Shown here in pieces: positions 60,502 through 64,000 of a stretch of 64,000 nt of DNA (its first letter is position 1; each line of letters begins with the position of its first letter). Source of the stretch: Daphnia pulex (Eukaryota > Arthropoda > Branchiopoda > Diplostraca > Daphniidae). The stretch lies in NCBI RefSeq assembly GCF_021134715.1, contig NC_060018.1, positions 7,705,501 to 7,769,500 on the forward strand. The letters run 5' to 3'. A model generated the notes under the pieces. That model was not told the DNA's origin, did no database searches, and worked only from the letters and a program-made list of their open reading frames with translations. The translations under genes were made by a program, and so were the position numbers.

Positions 60502-60989
60502 TCATATCCCAACGTAGATATCAGTTTTTTCATGTCGCAAAGCGCTTTGCTTCAATGGTACAGCTTTGTTCGGGCTTGATGTGTTCTTTGGGGTACAAGA
60601 AGAGACCATACAACCAGAATATGTGGGTCCCAAAAACTGATAATAATTGATGGTAAGTTTGACAGGGCAAATCTTTTCGTTAGGTTTTGAAGCAACAAAC
60701 ATCTCACTTCCCTCCGAATACTGATAAATTTTTCCGCCTTTGAATAAAATCTTGAGATGTGGGGACGGGGTTGATTTGTAGACGACGTCTTTTCTCCGCA
60801 ACTTGGTTATGTCACTAAACCACCCGAGAGTTTGATACTCCAACGAAATTCTCCAGACACTTGATTGGGAATGCTCATTAAAAATTCACGAAAGAGCAAT
60901 GATATAGTCTCGTGAGTGGTCGTTGATTGTACCATACGGATGTGGTATTCGTGTGCGATTGCTGCACTCGACTTTCGAATATGATTCAT
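60502..60989 (-). mobile_element. Fragment of a tyrosine-recombinase type transposon (DIRS/Crypton-like)
   Basis: Two overlapping minus frames, 60502-60843 and 60807-60989. The first holds LKILFKGGKIYQYSEGSEMF, CPVKLTINYYQFLGPTYSGC and ALRHEKTDIYVG. Tyrosine-recombinase genes of crustacean and vertebrate DIRS or Crypton relatives have, as I recall, this CPV..L..Y..FLG..YSG pattern. The second has SAAIAHEYHIRM and ISLLFREFLMSIPNQ, like the recombinase N-terminal part. A frame change and missing catalytic C-terminus mark it as dead. The family call is from memory. Confidence 0.45.
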
Positions 60990-62192
60990 GTTCCAGTATC
61001 ACGATAAAGAGACAGGCGGCCAACTGTTTGTGATCGTCTCCAAACTCTATTACGCCATTTTGCTGACAAAAGTCTGTTCAAAGGTCATACACACGGACAC
61101 GAGTGTTCTGTTGTCAAGGTGACTCTTTTATGGACTTAGGAAGATAGTAACGGGCCGCATAATCTGTACCGGCAGACAAACTTGACTCATGATCGAGTTC
61201 AATAATGGGGGAGGATGAATTGGCTCCAGAGAGCTCTCTGGTTTGCCATAATTATTAGTCATTAACCTAGAATTGGTTATGACAGGTTAGATATATACGT
61301 GATTACTGATAAGCAACACGAAGTTTACGATGAATCGGCAGCAGACGAAAATTTGCTAATTTGTCAGACTGTTTTTTTTACAAAGCATTTGTGAATTATC
61401 TTGAATTTATTTAGTTGAAAACAAAAAGGTAGAAAACACGTTACGGCTCCATGTTAAATACGTGTTTGGAACATTTGCTCCTCTTCCGCTCGGAATCATT
61501 TTTTCCCCCTTCCTTCTTCCTCTCAAAGTGTGCGTGTGTGTTATCTACCTTTGGGGCATGGCATTCTCTAGCTGCTTCCCTTTCTAATTGGTTTCCGGAT
61601 GGAAGAGAGAGGCAAAGTTAGAAGTTAACAACGAGAAGAGCTAGGCAGCCCAGAACCGAACGGCCAGCCCAACTCGTCGTCATTTTCCCGAAATAAAGCT
61701 GATGGCTTGAGCGAATCGACAGACACAGACACAGCTCACAGCAAACACACACAATGCTAATCAATACGTCTCCATTCTTGGGTCTATACATCGGGAGAAG
61801 ATCAGATACCCTTACATCCTGCACGTCTACTCTAGACTGCATCAACTTTACCCCCATTACCCTCTTCCTTCCGGAAATAAGGAAATAATCAAAATCTAAA
61901 AGAAAAAAGGGGAAAAAAATGTGGAGGATCCTTTGTTATTTTCGTGTGCGTGGAGGATGATGAAGGAAATGAAGAAGAAGAGAGAAAAAGATTTTTTTGC
62001 CCACGTCGCTGCCGTCGCCTCTTGATTCCGTCTCGCTCCAGCGAACTAGAAAGAAGGTCCATTGACTTTCCTTTTTTCCCTTTTTCTTTTTCCCTTTCCC
62101 GTCTCATCATCGTCGGTGTCGACAAAATCCTTGACTGTCACCAACGTCGTCAAATTTTTTTTTTGGGACAAGTAATGGGCGGCGTCACAATA
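60990..62192. other. No recognised gene
   Basis: Contains an open minus frame at 61618-61857 without recognisable domains and a purine/pyrimidine-rich tract at about 61940-62110 read openly on both strands. I see nothing to support a gene. Confidence 0.4.
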
Positions 62193-62230
62193 TCACAACT
62201 GGAGTGGGGAGGGGGGTAGGAAAACCAACC

Positions 62231-63056
62231 TGCTGGTGGAGAAGACTCTCGTTGTTGTTGATTCGCCAATGGATGACGGGCGTCGGATGGCTGAACGCCA
62301 AACACTTGAGTCTCTGCTTACATCAATGATCGTCAAAAAATCAACGTTTTTCCCGTTTTCTATTTTCCCTTCAAAGATGTGACCCCAGTGTTTACAGACA
62401 TTCAGTTTCCTGGAAAGAAGATGGTTTAGCACATCAATCTAGTTATAAGCTTGAACAACAAATTTACCTTTCCGAGCCTACTTTTTTCATTAAAAAACTA
62501 GCTTCAGGTTCAGTTTTTGACAAAAAGGAAAGCCAAGCACTCCAAACTTTTTTCATTTTGGACTGATGAGTTTCTGGGACTGAGACATTTTCTGGGACCA
62601 ACCAATTCAACAGGTTCTTCCTTGAAATCGCTTTCGGGTGACTTCTGACCATTCAAGAGTATACCAAACATCCCATAGGAATGCTAAGTCTTCATCATCC
62701 TCAGCGTTAAAATCAGGCTCTGATATTATTCCCAAAATAGTGATGTTCCGAGCTACCACTGATGAATTTAGGTTAGTAAGATGGATTTGCATGCCATCGA
62801 ACCTTTCATTTCTTGCTACCTGAAAAGTGTTACTCAGGTCAAGACTGCCCAGAAAAAGAACCTAAATGCAAATGGTCCAAATCAGAAATTAGTTTTCAGT
62901 CCAACAGATTAGTCTTCTGTTGGTTACCTTCAAGGATGAAGTGCATGGACCTTCTTCGCAACAGAAGTCTTGCAACACATTTTTACTTCGGGTATTACCA
63001 AATGGGTAACTAATAGGGTACACTTCAGTAAGGGCACGTTGTACAGAAGTCAACAT
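62231..63056 (-). pseudogene. DUF4470 / MYND-family-like protein, partial and apparently frameshifted
   Basis: Exons on the minus strand: 62928 to about 63056 (YPFGNTRSKNVL, ends at GTAACC donor), 62469-62861 and about 62231-62409. The second holds VLFLGSLDLSNTF, IHLTNLNSSVVARNITILGI, LAFLWDVWY and, in a different frame, MKKVWSAWLSFL. Families with the DUF4470 domain (dynein assembly factor 3 and animal MYND-finger proteins) have this order: YP.GNT, a LLGCGD-like turn, HL.D.N..V.ARN, then a W..WY helix. The LLGCGD turn is here LFLGSLD. The frame changes inside the second exon near 62615-62640 with no splice signal, so either it is a pseudogene or the assembly has an indel. No MYND finger is visible. 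Confidence 0.5.
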
Positions 63057-63224
63057 TGTGCCAAATTGTGCATCAACTATCAAGCATCATGCTCAAGCAT
63101 CAAGCATAAAACATTAAAATGAAATGAACAATTAGAGCTTCCACTGGGCTTTAACCTTTAACCTTTTTCCACCTTTAATTGGGCGGAATCAACGATTCCT
63201 TTAGCTATGGCACATTAGAGGGCC

Positions 63225-63470
63225 GTCCAAGCCGTGTTCATCGAGCATTCTATTTTATGTTGGGGAGATTTGTGAGCAGAGATTCCTCTCACGGATATCC
63301 GAAATGGACCTTGCCTGGTGGATGGATAAATTGGTCTATCTACCAGGAAAGATGACCAAGGACTACCAAGAACATTTTTGAAGCCGACCCAGCCTTAACA
63401 ATTTTCGCCGACTCATCATTTAACGGGTTGGGCCCAGTTTGCGGCAAAACAAGTACCTGAATGAACTTGA
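63225..63470 (+). mobile_element. DIRS-like reverse transcriptase/RNase H fragment
   Basis: Plus-strand reading gives EMDLAWWMDKL and, after a frame change, LTIFADSSFNGLGPVCGKTS. The pair (D..WW..L, then IF.D.S..G.GAV) is the connection and first RNase H motif of DIRS-type retroelements, the first aspartate being in FADSS. A stop follows at 63458-63460. It may derive from the same kind of element as the recombinase fragment at 60.5-61.0 kb, though on the opposite strand. Confidence 0.5.
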
Positions 63471-64000
63471 AGTCAAATGAGAGTTCCCACCAGTAGAACC
63501 GATTTTAACTGTAATTTCCTCACGCCCTCCCGTTACAGTCAAACGAACCTGTTGGTATTTACATTTTTTGAGGTTTTCTGCCACCAGTCAAATTTCACCA
63601 ACGGTTTTCCATCCGTCAAGCTCAAACGCTATGTCCTTGTTTTCAATCTTTGCTCTTCTCGCATATACGCAAATGACTTTTCATGCGGTAGAGGAGGCAG
63701 AGGAATTTGTGGTCGTGGAAACTATTGAGGATGAAATAAAACCCATCCGTTGTATTCTTCATTTAAATGGTCTAAAGAGGGGCGTGATGTCGAGCTGATG
63801 GGGGATATTTTTCTAACCCATCCCTTTACAGTGCTAAAAAACAGTTGGTCAACAGGGTTCAAATCAATTCTCTCTATCTCATACAATAGTAATTATTAGT
63901 CTTATCACGGAGATACAGTAAATCCCGGTCGCTTCCTTTTTTTGGTTTTTTTATTAAAACAATAAGTTTGGTCGTAGGTAGATGAACACTCTTGATGATC
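63471..64000. other. Edge region, nothing recognised
   Basis: Overlapping short plus-strand frames (63477-63728 and 63568-63798) lack recognisable domains. Probably more retroelement remains. Confidence 0.35.

Noticed and set aside
1-64000. tRNA, rRNA and CRISPR features
   Set aside because: No cloverleaf with matching arms, no ribosomal sequence and no regularly spaced short repeats were seen by eye. Absence is not certain without a tRNA scan.

Overview
This is a gene-rich stretch of an animal nuclear genome. Genes are split by many short introns (mostly 55-110 bp, GT-AG), and no operons or ribosome-binding sites are seen. The gene set is arthropod-like: a brahma-type chromatin remodeller, an EPS8/arouser-type adaptor, cysteine string protein and a multi-sushi membrane protein. 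Compact genes mixed with many DNA-transposon relics fit a small crustacean such as Daphnia. That species-level guess is inference; no marker gene here proves it.

Layout. 1-7.9 kb is accessory DNA: remains of a probable PIF/Harbinger-type transposon (a frameshifted Myb/SANT-like gene and the tail of another gene), two MITEs sharing a terminal motif, and Tc1/mariner-like ends. 7.9-19.2 kb holds three plus-strand genes: peroxisomal D-aspartate oxidase, a PAPS transporter of the SLC35B3 type whose last intron (3.2 kb) is filled with duplicated repeats, and DNAJC5/cysteine string protein. 19.7-26.5 kb (minus) is a 13-exon receptor with four sushi domains, a fucolectin-type domain, one membrane pass and a cytoplasmic tail with ITIM-like and SH3-binding motifs. 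28.0-34.1 kb (minus) is a complete brahma/SMARCA4 gene, head-to-head with a small NOL8-like gene (35.0-36.0 kb, plus). A mitochondrial aminomethyltransferase follows (36.3-37.7 kb, minus). EPS8/arouser (41.0-46.9 kb, plus) and DEPDC1 (47.4-51.3 kb, minus) converge tail to tail.

52-64 kb is again accessory: a decayed gypsy pol joined to a copia gag/protease remnant, further copia integrase and reverse transcriptase fragments, an 817-bp inverted-repeat element with TTA/TAA flanks, tyrosine-recombinase and DIRS-like fragments, and a probably broken gene of the DUF4470/MYND family.

The host genes are unrelated housekeeping, neuronal and signalling genes and do not form a pathway. Exon coordinates were worked out by hand from splice signals, frame continuity and remembered family sequences. 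Phases were checked so that each main model gives an uninterrupted frame. No transcript evidence or database search was available.
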